Below are positions 21,862 through 32,240 of a stretch of 64,000 bases of DNA, in pieces. This stretch comes from Blumeriella jaapii (Eukaryota > Ascomycota > Leotiomycetes > Helotiales > Drepanopezizaceae). Made by a program: the position numbers and the translations under genes. The notes beneath the pieces are model-generated. The model was not told the origin of the DNA. It made no database searches and saw only the letters and a list, made by a program, of their open reading frames with translations. The first letter of the stretch is position 1. Each line of letters begins with the position of its first letter. The stretch covers positions 1,302,001-1,366,000 of the forward strand of contig VWND01000067.1 of NCBI GenBank assembly GCA_009599575.1, written 5' to 3'.

Positions 21862-22380
21862 TCGGCAGACTTGCGTCTGCGACCCTAAGGAATACTGTCG
21901 TACAGAAACACATTGGATATTATCGGGAAGGACGCAAGGGTTGGCTGCCGTATCGAATATCGAATATGATATAAATAACCTTGAGAAAACAGGTTCCGAG
22001 CCTTCCGTCCGCAATAGCAATACTAAATACTAGTTTCGGAAGCAGTGATAATGAATTTGATGCTTCCTATGTACGCTACGAACGTAGGCAGATCCTTTAA
22101 TAATGGTTTTTCTGCGATTTTAAAGGAATACTGTCGTATAGCAACACAATAAATATCATCGTAGCGCAAGGGCGAGCCTCCGAACCAAATTCAAATATTA
22201 AATGTTCCACTAGTATTATAGCAGCTATCGCATAGGAGCCGATATTAATTGCAATTACTCGAGCTGCGCATCTGCTTGCGGCCACGATCGTCGGCAGATT
22301 TGCGTCTGCGATCCCAGGGAATACTGTCGTACAGAAACACACTGGATATCATCGGGAAAAACGCAAGGATTGGCTGCCGT
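21862..22380 (+). repeat. Three dispersed copies of a ~90-bp repeat in the TIR element
   Basis: Copies at about 21862-21947, 22085-22177 and 22291-22380 share GGAATACTGTCGTACAGAAA. The outer two also share GCGTCTGCGA before it and GGTTGGCTGCCG or ATTGGCTGCCG after it. A neighbouring block, CTCGAGCTGCGC then CGGCCACGATCGTCGG, occurs twice (about 21588-21626 and 22258-22296). Internal sub-repeats near the ends are common in non-autonomous DNA transposons. Confidence 0.85.
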
Positions 22381-22486
22381 ATCGAGCGTTGAAAATAATA
22401 CCGGCGTACGTGCGAATTATCGGAATATAATCGCGACGCGTATTCTATTGAACATAATTAGCAAGTAAGCTTTTAAAAGAATAAAA

Positions 22487-22500
22487 GGGGGGGGGGGGGG
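22487..22500 (+). repeat. G14 homopolymer
   Basis: Run of 14 G inside the TIR element. Assembly length here may be unreliable. Confidence 0.95.
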
Positions 22501-22676
22501 TTAAAAACGTGGTGGTGATGAAAAGAAGAATGGTTGTAAATAATAAAAAGAAAGTCGCACAAATCAATTGATAAATATTGGATCCCCGCCTTTTTGAATC
22601 CCCGCTTTCTTATCTCTTATCGTAAGATGGTCCGTGCACCCTTCCACGTGCGGCCACGTGGGCCTTCCCGCTGGGT

Positions 22677-22701
22677 CCACTGTTTTTGGGACATAATCAC
22701 C
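22677..22701 (-). repeat. Right terminal inverted repeat
   Basis: Exact complement of 21331-21355. Two CACGTG boxes (22645-22650 and 22655-22660) lie just inside it. Confidence 0.93.
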
Positions 22702-22933
22702 TTTACCGTTTTATCGCTTATGCGAATCGATTACAATTTAAACGCAAAAGAGATTATTTTGATTATCGACGTTAGTATTTTCGATTAAAAAGCTGTATTA
22801 TAATAAATCGACGAAAATAAAAACGGCATTTTTCACGATTCGAAAACGGCTTATAATTTTTCGCGAAAACACGCTACGATATTATTAAACGAAAATATCG
22901 AAGCGTTTTTAAAATAATAAAAAAATAAAAAAC
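22702..22933 (+). pseudogene. Gypsy-B1 RNase H, middle part
   Basis: Resumes B1 after the TIR element, reading LMRIDYNLNAKEIILIIDVS, then KNGIFHDSKTAYNFSRKHA and ILLNENIEAFLK. This is the RNase H core of the clade, with the catalytic Asp in IIDVS and the Glu in NENIE. It stops at 22933 at Copia-1; the reading resumes at 30447 with NELYGV. Confidence 0.85.
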
Positions 22934-23117
22934 TGTTGCTAGATTAAGTGTCACGTGTTGCTCATATGACTGGTTGCCAAGACGACTAGTTCCCGAGTAC
23001 CGTGCACGCCCTATAAGGGCGCACACCATACCTAGAATACTACTACAAGTCAACCAACCCTATCGTGTGCATTTATTGCTTCTTCTGCCTATTAACTAGT
23101 TAAAAATACCAGCAATA
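22934..23117 (+). repeat. Copia-1 5' LTR (184 bp)
   Basis: Starts TGTTGCTAGATTAAG and ends CCAGCAATA (from AGCAACA, inverted relative to TGTTGCT). It has CACGTG at 22952-22957. Its TATA-like sequence sits in a perfect hairpin, CGCCCT-ATA-AGGGCG (23007-23021). It is less RIP-altered than the 3' copy at its first bases (TGTTGC against TATTGC). Confidence 0.93.
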
Positions 23118-23130
23118 GGTTATAAGCCCC
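23118..23130 (+). other. Copia-1 primer-binding site, initiator-tRNA anticodon type
   Basis: GGTTATAAGCCCC starts at the first base after the LTR. Apart from one A for G (a RIP-type change) it complements the anticodon stem-loop of initiator tRNA-Met (GGGCTCATAACC). Priming by a half-tRNA of this kind is known for Drosophila copia and yeast Ty5. Confidence 0.65.
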
Positions 23131-24960
23131 GGCAACAAGTTTGTTACATTTATTTTCGATATTCCGATTTCAGCGCATACGCGTAAGGAATAATCGAACC
23201 CCTTTTCTCGGCGCGAATGCGTCAAAGTGGCAGGCAACGCTAAAAAGCGCTTTGCTGCTGAAACTGCAAATGTAGCTAATAGAAAAGCTTTATTTTCTAG
23301 AAAAGCTGCAATCAAGGCGAATATTGCTTTAATTTCATTTAAAAGGACGATAGCAAAGAAGTCAAATAAGGTAGCAGAGACCAATTCTGCCGGATTTTTA
23401 TTTATTTCTGCTGTAATTTTTCCTAAGTTATTTTTTTTTTTCACTTTCCGATTTGCGATTTTAATTGAATAGTTCGGTGCGAACAAAGATAAACATACCA
23501 GCAGAAGACTCCGATATTAACGAAGAGAAACAACTTTTTTTTATTTTATTTAAGGACGTTTTTAATTCTTTCGATCGCATTTAAAAAAAAGAAGAAAACT
23601 TACGTGGCAGATTTTTTATATTTTCGGAAATCGACGTTGATTATTTGAATATTCGAAAATTACAAACATCGAATTTTTTTTTTTAAAAATCATAAGATTT
23701 TGAGCTAAATTACGATTAAGATTCTGAAAAAGATTTTTCCGAGGATTTTTTTTCATTTGGAAGATTATTTTCTTTTTTATTAAAACCTTTCGAATTTGCG
23801 CGCTCGCGTAAAATGGCTATAATTTTTATAAATTTTTCTGAAATTATAAAGCTGAAAAGCGTTGATAATTATTAATTATGGAAGGATAAAATTATATTTA
23901 TCGTAAATACAAATTATTTGGCCAAGTTTTTAAATTTAAAATCGAGATTATATATTTCGGCTGAAATGGACGAATGGGATGAAAACCATTCCGCTGCTGC
24001 ATTTAAGGTATGGCAGAACTGGAATTCCGGTGATTTTTAAATAAAATTTATAATATTTGCGAATTGCAAGCTTGGCTCAGAAAGATATATTATTGGAAAA
24101 AAAACTGCTTTTAATATATAGAAGTTTTTATAATAATAATATAAGGGTTTTGAAACAGTTCTGAAATACAACGCAATTCAGAATTACGTTATTATTAATT
24201 ATAACAATTATTTTTTATTCGAAAAGTTTATTTAGGCCTTTCGATTTTTTGTTACGAAGCTAAAGGTTTTAAATATCGTTCCATTTGTGCAATGGAATCC
24301 AATTATATTTATTGCCGTATATTCAAAAAAATACGTTATATGGGCCGAACGCTAACGATTTTTATTTCGAACTTTTAAATTAAAATCTGAAATTACTTTT
24401 GAAAGTTTAATTAAAAATATTACAAATAAAACTCGTACGAGCGAATTTACTAAGATTAACAGCGGTTAAGTTTTATATAATAATAAGTTTAATTTTGCCA
24501 TTAATAAAAGTAAAGGCGGAGGAAATAATCAAAATAACAACGCCAACGCTAACGTCAATAAGAAAAACAATAATAAAACAAAAGAAAACAATTCCAAGCT
24601 ATTTTACGCTATTGCATGCAAATACTGCAAGCAAAAGCTTTGGCATAAGCATAACGATTGCTTTAAGATTAACAAAGAAAAGCGAAAGGCTTAGAAAAAG
24701 CGTATAAGAAAAAAGTATACTGCTTTTAAGAAAACGTCAAAAAAGAAGTCTTTTAACGACGACGAAAAAAAAGTGTTCGATAGACTAATTGTTTTTATTA
24801 AATTACTTTTTAATAACGTTATTGCTTTTGAAAACAATTTTTTTTTTATATTTAAAAAAAAATTCGCTGGCTTTATAATACAAAAGCTACAAATTATGTT
24901 TGCAACGATTTTTCTAAGTTTACTTTTTATAAGCTTAGAAACGATTTACTTCTAATAGCT
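23131..24960 (+). pseudogene. Copia-1 gag (relic)
   Basis: Decayed frame with an alanine-rich beginning (open 23227-23472, KKRFAAETANVANRK) and an acidic middle. A zinc knuckle follows at 24617-24661: CKYCKQKLWHKHNDC, spaced C-x2-C-x5-H-x4-C, one residue longer than the usual x4. A Lys/Arg-rich stretch comes next (24665-24770). The minus frame 23100-23486 is a shadow. Confidence 0.78.
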
Positions 24961-25242
24961 ACTGCAAATAAGCTAATTAAACCTTTAGATTTAGGCATTT
25001 GCATTATTCGTACGCTTAAAACAAATGGTTCTGTACGAATGCTGGAATTGTATAATACGGTTTATATGTTTTTTTGCTTTGTTTCGCTTTTTTCAGGCTT
25101 TAAGCTTAATAAGCTTGGAGGCTATTTAAAGTCGAACATTTTTTATACAGTTAATAATAATAAGATTTGCGCTATTAATAAAAAATTGTTTATTATAAAA
25201 GAGCTTTTAATTAATAATTCAGCTTACGTCGCAATACACGCT
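24961..25242 (+). pseudogene. Copia-1 protease to integrase linker, cut by LINE-1
   Basis: Reads IRTLKTNGSVRMLELYNTVY, then FFCFVSLFSGFKLNKLGG and VNNNKICAINKKLFII. This is the stretch before the GAG-pre-integrase domain in Ty1/Copia polyproteins. It ends AYVAIHA at the LINE-1 insertion and continues at 27118 (HALFVAIKKV). The open frame 25039-25572 runs across the junction and is therefore a chimera, not a gene. Confidence 0.78.
25229..25242 (+). repeat. LINE-1 target-site duplication, left copy
   Basis: TCGCAATACACGCT, identical to 27104-27117. A 14-bp direct repeat suits target-primed insertion. Confidence 0.95.
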
Positions 25243-25252
25243 AAACAGCCAA

Positions 25253-26575
25253 ATCAGCACCCGTCTCGGCGGTCATGTCGACCTGGTACAGAAAACCATC
25301 ACTCTGGCCGCACGGGGAGTACTTTTTGTATAGCGCACCATTTCTTTTACTATAATAATACGGGACGCAGGCTTTCTTTTCGCAAGCGCGGCCTTGGAAA
25401 AGGCCAAAGCACGTTTTGCGATAAGATTGCAAATTGTAAACGAGGCGTATCTTTTGGTTTAACGCATTTTTATTCCAATAATCTTTCGAGGCAGATACGC
25501 GGACATATATATAGCCGCCAAAACGAAAATCCAGCGTTTCGGCGATATTTTTCTATAAATCCTACGACTTAAACTGATTTTCTCGTATTTTTCGCTCGGC
25601 AGCCGCACCGATTTTATTATAAGCGTTAAAAAAAAAAAGGCCGCGGAAAATTTCAAAAAATAATAAGCAAAATTATCTTTCGAAAACGTTACGATTTTTT
25701 CGAACGGCTGCGAAAAGTATAAAAACGGCGCTTACTTCGTAAACTACGAATACGCCATATACCAAAATCGCAGGCAAATAGCGTTTGAATACGGCTCGAT
25801 AAACGATTATTTTTACGTTTTCGACGCAAAAGCGATAAGAATATAAAAAGACCTGCAAAAAGCTGCGAGCATAACAGCCGAAATACGTACGCAAAAGCTA
25901 TAAATATATATCGATAATATTTTAGTAATTTAAAAGATACGCGGAATATTTTTTTTTTTTTTTAATAAGCTTTTTTGGCCTGCTAAAAAGTAATAGAAAT
26001 ATACGACGTAAAAATCAAATAAGCACCGGGCTATACGAGCATCGAAAGCAACGAGGCCGCCGACAAACTGGCAAATACGGATGCAGAAAAAACCTTTTGA
26101 AATAAAGGCTTTGCGTCCGAACCGACTATAAGTAAAATACGCTTCGATTTCAGAAAAATGCGAAATTCGCATCGAAGCCGCTAATAAAAAACAGCTAGCA
26201 GAAAACTTTTACGAAATTACAAGCGGTAGGACCCGGTTTACGCAATTAAATTTTTGCCGAAGCTCGATATACCGAGACGACTGTTTTATTATTATTTAGC
26301 GATTAAAATCATTTATAAAAACTACGAATAATATCACGTCAAATATAATTATACCGACGCCGAATTGCGCTGCAAATGCAAAAAGTTTAAAATTCTACTG
26401 TATTTAATATTATGCCGCCGCGCGATCAAACGTTTTTTTGGTTGGCCTAAAAAAACTCGATTAAACGTTTTTTTCCGAATCGAACGAAAGGCCGTAATAT
26501 TTCTCAAAAACCTGTTCTGCGAACCAAAGGATTTTATAACGTTTTTACGCGTTATTATTATAATTTTTTAAATAT
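25253..26575 (+). pseudogene. LINE-1 ORF2 C-terminus: RT end, RNase H, zinc knuckle (relic)
   Basis: RNase H starts near 25690 with TIFSNGCEKYKNGAYF (LINE-2 keeps SDG, the first catalytic Asp). It continues with YFYVFDAKAI, where Glu became Lys, IYIDNIL with an Asp near 25908, and GYTSIESNEAADKLAN (near 26030-26080), the block before the last catalytic Asp. The knuckle RCKCKKFKILLYLILCRR (near 26365-26420) has Tyr where His is usual. Several stops and frameshifts. Confidence 0.82.
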
Positions 26576-27103
26576 AACCAGTTTTGTTATACGTATACTG
26601 CTTGCTTTGATCGAATGCAATTCGAACAAAATAAACTGCGTACGGCCGCACGAAGCGACGTTACAGCGGAGCGAATATTATTATGCATATTTATATAACG
26701 AATACTTTTTTATTTTGGTAGGCGCAAGCTTGTTTTTAGCTTTTGGTTTTTAAATTCGAATATTTAAATACTGCTTTTTTTTTTTTCTCGGCCTATTGGC
26801 TATATTATTATGCGTTTTTACGCAACCGACAAATTATATTTTAATCGGTGCCGTATATACATTTTTTAAGCTTTTTTTTAGGCTTTACGCTTATATTTTT
26901 TATTAACGGACTATCGCAAAAAGCGGCGAAAAGCGTAGTCGACAGCAGCTTTAGCTGTATTAATACGAACTGTTTTCGGGGTCGTATTTTGTATTTAATT
27001 TCTTAGCTTAGCACGTTTCCGTAACCTTTGGGAGGTCCTAGAAGGGCAGCCTTTCGGCTGCACTCCGCTAGACGTTAATCAATACTATTATTACTACTAT
27101 TAC
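26576..27103 (+). other. LINE-1 3' tail and 3' UTR
   Basis: Non-coding. Near the end CTTAGCACG is followed by the hairpin GCAGCC-TTTC-GGCTGC (27046-27061), then TAGACGTTAATCAAT and degenerate ATT repeats. LINE-2 has the same arrangement. LINE-3 has a related one. Confidence 0.8.
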
Positions 27104-27117
27104 TCGCAATACACGCT
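27104..27117 (+). repeat. LINE-1 target-site duplication, right copy
   Basis: Second copy of TCGCAATACACGCT. Copia-1 coding resumes directly after it. Confidence 0.95.
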
Positions 27118-28250
27118 TTATTTGTTGCTATTAAAAAAGTTCTAATTAATATCGAACTTTGGCACAGACGTTTTTATTATTTTGGGCTACAAGCAATTCG
27201 AAATATTCAAAACAGTGTTATTGGTATAAAATTCAAAAAGACTAAAATAGGCAGAATACGTGTATATTAACTTTGCGAATTTGGCCGATTTATCAGAAAA
27301 ACGAATAAGCGTTCGGCTCGCCCTAAACCTATTAAGGCTTTCGATAAATTGCACGTTAATATAATATATTTTATTTCAAACGATATTTACGGCTAAAAAT
27401 ATGCTTCGATTTTTACTTGCTTTATATTTATGGCTCGTTGGAATTATATATATTTTAAAAAAAATAAGGCTTTTCAGGCTCATAAAAAAATAATCCGTTT
27501 TGCTAAAATCTAATACAACCGTATAATTAAAAAATAGCGTTATGATAAAGGTAAGAAATACAGCTTTACGCAAATGCGAAAGCTAGCTGAATATTTTGGA
27601 ATAGTTCTAGAAAAATTTACTTTTTATATTTTAAAGCAAAACGGTCGATCAAAACGTTCGATTCGCATTTTAATAGAAAAGCTTCGAATTGTTATAATTA
27701 ATCAGGAAATTCCGGAGTTTTTATAGCCAAAGATTTTATTAATTGTAATTTATATTATTAATCTTACGGCTAATATTTAATTAGATGGTAAAACCTTTTA
27801 TTAAGCCTTTTGGGATAACGTTTAGCTAGGGATGGAATATAAGCTTTCGGTCAAACACTTTCGAGTTTTAAATTGTAAAGTTTACGTTTTTATCGAATCT
27901 GAACGACGTGTTTAAAGTCGCAAGCTTGTTTTTAAAGCCGAAGTAGAAATTTTTATTAGATTTAAAAAAAATAATATTTAGAAAATTTACGTTTCTGTTA
28001 AGGCTAAAAATAAAATTATCAGATCTTTTTATATAAGATTTAATAAAAATAATTTTATTACCGATTCCACTTTTCAGTTCGAGTTTAATCAGCCTGATAC
28101 ATTTTTAACTAGGGATGATTTGGGTGGAAACTTTATATTAAACGATTATAATAATAATTAAATTATTGGCGGAGAATTAAAAGAAAAAGATAATAATAAC
28201 GAACTTTCTGAATTATATAAAAAAAATTAGCAAAACGATAATAATTCAAA
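27118..28250 (+). pseudogene. Copia-1 GAG-pre-integrase and integrase (relic)
   Basis: LWHRRFYYFGLQAIRNIQ near 27168 is the zinc-binding start of the Copia integrase, with one His replaced by Tyr. The Cys pair is partly lost (QLCEFGRFIRKTNK, near 27265). The core has AFDKLHVNIIYF near 27338 and ARWNYIYFKKNKAFQAHKKI near 27430, then NGRSKRSIRILIEKL near 27640, the region of the catalytic Glu. The C-terminal ILLIVIYIINL part follows. Stops replace Trp and Gln codons. Confidence 0.83.
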
Positions 28251-29250
28251 TAATATTATCGTATTTGAAATAAGCGAAATCGCTGTATTATTACTAGTTT
28301 TTATTATTAAAAAAATTAAAATTAAAAAGGTCTGGCCTATTATTTTTTTATTTAAACGAATTAATACACGCTCCGACAAACTATTTGAAAACGTCGCATT
28401 TAATTTTGATACGTTTTTATACAACTACGCTTTCGCCGCTGGCTTTGATAAGTTTTTTTTTATAAACGACTTTTATATATTTGAAAAAGCTTTTGCTAGA
28501 ACTGACGGAAATTAATAGCGTTTTGCAATAATTAAGAAATACAAATTATTTTTATATAAAAAAACCTGAATTATTATAAAAAAGACAGACGTTCCTAAAG
28601 GTTGTCGCATTTTAAGTTTCAAATTATTATTTAAATTTAAAAAAAATAAGAACGGTAAAATTAATAAATATAAAATTCGATTCGTCGTTTAAGAATTTTT
28701 TTAAAAATACGGTCGAGATTATAACCAAACTTACGCTAGTATTTGCAAATCGGCTGTTTGGAAAATCGCTATTAATATTGCTATTATAATAAATTACGAA
28801 TTTAAATAATACGATATAAAGATTGCATTTTTAAACAATAATGTAAACAACGATATTTACGTTAAATCTTTTTTTGGCTGGATCGAATCAGAAATCAAAT
28901 TTACTTATAATTATTATTTTAAATTGTTTAAAGCTTTGTACGGCCTTAAGCAATTTCTACGATTTTAATAAATTAAGCTTCGTACGGAGCTAGCTAAACT
29001 TGATTTTTATTTTATGGAAACCGATAATTGCGTTTATATTAATAAAATCACTAAGATTTGCATCGTTATTTACATCGACGATTTTTTAATATTGGCCAAA
29101 AAAAACTTTGTTTTCGATAAATTCAAAAAAGATTTATATGCTTTCTTCGATATGCAGTCGTAAAAAAGCAAAATACTTTTTAAATATTCGTATTATTAAA
29201 AATAAAATAGCATATATTATTTTTTTTTGTTAAAATGCTTATATTAATAA
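28251..29250 (+). pseudogene. Copia-1 reverse transcriptase, RVT_2 type (relic)
   Basis: Reads DVPKGCRILSFKLLFKFKKN, GKINKYKIRFVV (near 28660), ASICKSAVWKIAINIAI, YDIKIAFLNNNVNNDIYV (near 28808), LFKALYGLKQFLRF (near 28925) and finally the intact palm motif YIDDFLILAK (29071-29100). Both catalytic Asp codons survive, in contrast with the Gypsy copies. Stops at AA-rich codons still prevent translation. Confidence 0.87.
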
Positions 29251-30262
29251 AGTTTTAAACAGATTCGATATATTTAATTGCAAAAGCGCAACTACGCTTT
29301 TTGCGTCGGGTTCCGAGGTTTATATAGTCAAATTCGAGAGCCAGGCTATATTTTACGATATTAAGCTATATTAATCGATTTGCGGCTTTTTATAATATTT
29401 CGCTATTTAAATACGCTGAAATATTATATATTATTGCTTTGTTCTAGCTAAATTTTTTACAAATCCGTTTTTATAATATATCGCCGCCGCTAAACGCGTA
29501 ATGCAATATTTATAAAAAACAAAAATGTTTTGCCTGGTATTTAAAAAACAAATTACGAATAAGGCCAAAATAAAGCTATATAGCTTTTGCGATTTTGATT
29601 AAATTGGAGCCCGAATAGATAAGATATTATATAATAATGCTGCGTTTTTTTTTGCAGGAATTGTTTTTGCAATTATTTTAAAGCGCTAAATTATCGTTGT
29701 TTTTTTTTTTAAAGCTGAATACGTTGCTATATGCAAATTCGCTTAAAAGGCCGCTTGGATTCGCTAAGTTTTATAAGAAATAGGTTACAATCGCTCAGAT
29801 GCTTAATATATCGAAATAAATTGCGACAGCCAAAAAGCTTTTTTATTGGTTGAAAACCCCGAATATTATTAACGTACGAAGTATATTAATATCAAATACT
29901 ATTACGTTCGTTCCGAAGTTGCTGTTAATAAGCTAGATTTGTATTACGTTCAGAGCAAGGATAATGCAGCTGACGGCTTTACAAAGCTATTTTCGGAAAC
30001 TAACCACGTTGCATAATATAAGCTGCTAGGCTTATAATTATTCGATTTGAAGGTCTAGTGCAAGATTAATAGAAAAAGGGGTGTATTATATATACAAATA
30101 TAGGAGATTTTACAGCGCTTTTTAAAAACGCTAAGTTTATTTTCAGAAATATACAAAATGGATAACGCATAGAATATATGTGACGTTATAGCTAGTTTTT
30201 TTTTATTAACAGGCGTATTGCAGTCAGCTTTAAAGCTGCTATTGCACGCTGTTAAAAGGGTG
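29251..30262 (+). pseudogene. Copia-1 RNase H and 3' end (relic)
   Basis: Degraded RNase H with a Copia-type ending. A stretch equivalent to 'EAEY.A' lies near 29715 (KLNTLLYANS, frameshifted) and 'DGFTKLF' near 29973 (GCGTAATGTCGGC-like reading AADGFTKLFSE). The last 230 bp are non-coding and end in the purine stretch AAAAGGGTG (30254-30262) before the LTR. Confidence 0.72.
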
Positions 30263-30446
30263 TATTGCTAGATTAAATGTTACGTGTTGCTTATATGACT
30301 GGTTGCTAAGACGATTAGTTCCCGAGTACCGTGCACGCTTTATAAGGGCGCACACCATACCTAGAATACTATTACAAGTCAACCAATCCTATCGTGTGCA
30401 TTTATTGCTCCCTCTGCCTACTAACTAGTCAAAAATACCAGCAATA
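30263..30446 (+). repeat. Copia-1 3' LTR (184 bp)
   Basis: Starts TATTGCTAGATTAAATG and ends CCAGCAATA. It has the same length as the 5' LTR and differs from it by C/T and G/A changes, the CACGTG box becoming TACGTG (30281-30286). The TSD AAAAC follows. Confidence 0.93.
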
Positions 30447-31040
30447 AAAACGAATTATACGGCGTATTTTGAAAACAAACGCAAAAATCTTTATCGATTA
30501 ATTAAATAAAAAAGCTAATAATTTATTAAAAACGCTCGTTATTAATTAAATAGCTTGGATACGATTTATAAATTTCGAAATTAAATATATTAAAAAAATA
30601 ATTAATACAACGGCAAACGGCCTTTTTAAACGAAAACGTTTTTATCCGTTTGATTTTGCTAAATAAAACGAATAAAATATCGACGAATAAATCGCTAACG
30701 AAATCGGTTGCTTTGCTATTTGCGTTTTGGATTTTACAAAGCCGAAACTATTCGCGTTATTATTTCGGCTGGCACCGCGAATAAAAAATATTAATTTTCG
30801 GGCCGAAAAAGCATTCGCGTTATTATTTCGGCTAGCACCGCGAATAGATTTAATCGAAAACGATCGGAATAAGCCGATTAACGACGAAAATAAACTTTTA
30901 ATCGATAATTACAAAATCGAAAATTTTTATTTAATCGCATATTATTTAACTATTTTATTTAAATTATTTAACGTATTAAATTATTAATTTAAATTATTTA
31001 AAAACCAGGCTTTCGATTATATTTTAGCCGATAGAAAATT
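30447..31040 (+). pseudogene. Gypsy-B1 RNase H end and linker to integrase
   Basis: Resumes with NELYGVFW. It contains a 60-bp tandem duplication (30740-30850) in which the string TATTCGCGTTATTATTTCGG recurs, giving LLFRLAPRI twice in the open frame 30727-30987. B2 shows the same duplication, so it is a family feature. Confidence 0.8.
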
Positions 31041-32240
31041 GTATAAAATAAAAAATAATATATATCAAAAACGCTTAATAATAAATAATAAAATCGATAA
31101 GTTTTAAATTATAAAAAAAGCTTACGAAAAAGTGTTTTATAAAAAAACAAAAACTATTTATTATCGAATTAAAAACGATTTTTAATAAAAGAAATGCTTC
31201 GAAAATTGCAAAGCTTTCGTTAAAAGCTGTATAAATTGTTAAAAACGAAAGCTTGGCCGAACTTATTATATTCGACGTGGTTTTTTAAAATTTAAAAAAA
31301 AATCAATTTCGATATTATACGCGTATCGATTATCGACCGCGGATATACGTATTTCGTATTCGTTATCGACGATTTATTTAAATAATTTAAAAAAGAACTT
31401 TTTCGAAACGTTATTTCCGAAGCTATAATGATTTTTTTTTTGAAAAAACGTTATATATCGATACGGTTTGTTTAGCAAATTAAACGTCGATAATAAATCC
31501 GAAAACAAAAGCGTTGTCGAGACTTTTACAAAAAAATACGGTATTTAACGCATTTAAATTTTAGCTTATAATTCGAAAAGCAACGGATTCGTAAAACGAA
31601 GCTATAAAAATATTTTTAACGGCTTATTAAAAGCTATTCGAAAGGATTATAAGCGTTGATCGCGGAAATTTTCGGAAATGCTTTTTATTATACGCATATA
31701 TATATACGCTTTTACTAAAATAATTTTATTTTTTATTTAATACGGCAAAAACGCTCGATTGCTTTTAAAAACAAAATGGCTTATATAAAAGCTTTATAAC
31801 GTGGTTAAAATAAAAACGAAAGCAAATCTATTAATAATAAAATTTAAATAGCTAGATTACCGCGATATAAATATAAAAAAATAATTTAAAAAAAAAATAT
31901 AAAAAAGCAGCTAAAAAAATTTAAAATAAAATTAAAATTTTAAAAAAAACGTTAATTAAAAAAAAATTTGATTTTAATTTACGACGTTCAGCGCGTTATT
32001 AATAAATCGGCCGATATTAAATTTAATTATAAATGGCTCGGATTTTACGAAATATGCGAGGCCGAATTAAATAAAAACTATTATAAGCTTACGAAACTCG
32101 ATAAAACAAAACTAAAAAAAACGTTCGCCGCTAACCGGTTAAAACGATTTTATAAAAGAAATTGGCAAATTTATTTTCTAAATTTTAATTTAAACAGCGA
32201 TTTCGATTTCAGCGAATCCGACGACGATTCCGATTAAAGC
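31041..32240 (+). pseudogene. Gypsy-B1 integrase (relic)
   Basis: N-terminal Cys-rich part near 31195-31235 (CFENCKAFVKSCINC). The core is best read in the frame RVSIIDRGYTYFVFVIDDLF, FKWPEGR (near 31320-31400). Then comes a region with the second Asp (DNKSENKSVVE near 31490) and a Glu in REYKN-like sequence near 31600. The C-terminal domain is open at 31968-32237 (FNYKWLGFYEICEAE, then LKKTFAANRLKRFYKR), ending in an acidic SESDDDSD tail. This is the natural end of the polyprotein. Confidence 0.83.

Larger units (their letters stand above)
21331..22701. mobile_element. GC-rich non-autonomous element with 25-bp terminal inverted repeats
   Basis: The ends 21331-21355 and 22677-22701 are a perfect 25-bp inverted repeat starting GGTGATTATGTCCC. 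A second inverted match (GTGCACGGACCA) follows 5-40 bp further in. The element splits B1 RNase H; the uninterrupted B2 copy shows the empty site. Inside I see no transposase, only simple repeats, a minisatellite and a dispersed 90-bp repeat, so it would need a helper. A TSD is unclear: the flanks share only a TTTT run. Its GC-rich, CpA-rich make-up shows little RIP. The superfamily is not identifiable by eye. Confidence 0.85.
25243..27103 (+). mobile_element. LINE-1: 5'-truncated Tad1-like non-LTR retrotransposon
   Basis: 1.86-kb 3' fragment flanked by an identical 14-bp TSD. It holds the end of ORF2: the RT C-terminal part (VDLVQKT, near 25275), RNase H, and a Cys-rich knuckle. A 3' UTR ends in ATT/ACT triplets (27080-27103) after a short hairpin. 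RT downstream RNase H and the final CCHC-like motif are typical of the Tad1 clade. It matches LINE-2 from about 25253. Confidence 0.92.
22934..30446 (+). mobile_element. Copia-1: Ty1/Copia retrotransposon with intact boundaries
   Basis: Two 184-bp LTRs, a gag with zinc knuckle, integrase before RT, and RNase H last: the Ty1/Copia order. The TSD is AAAAC at both ends (22929-22933 and 30447-30451). B2 supplies the empty site, reading AAAGC at this point, so the duplicate was later hit by RIP. LINE-1 lies inside. Without LINE-1 and its TSD the element is about 5.64 kb, a normal size. Confidence 0.93.

Noticed and set aside
21666..21913. Pro/Leu- or Gly-rich frames on both strands
   Set aside because: They are translations of the 8-bp GGGGCCAA minisatellite and have no start context or conserved sequence.
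21331..22701. Helitron
   Set aside because: It has long perfect terminal inverted repeats and lacks the TC start and hairpin-CTRR end of Helitrons.
23100..23486. 128-codon minus frame at the start of Copia-1
   Set aside because: It overlaps the LTR end and primer site and is antisense to the gag start. No conserved motif.
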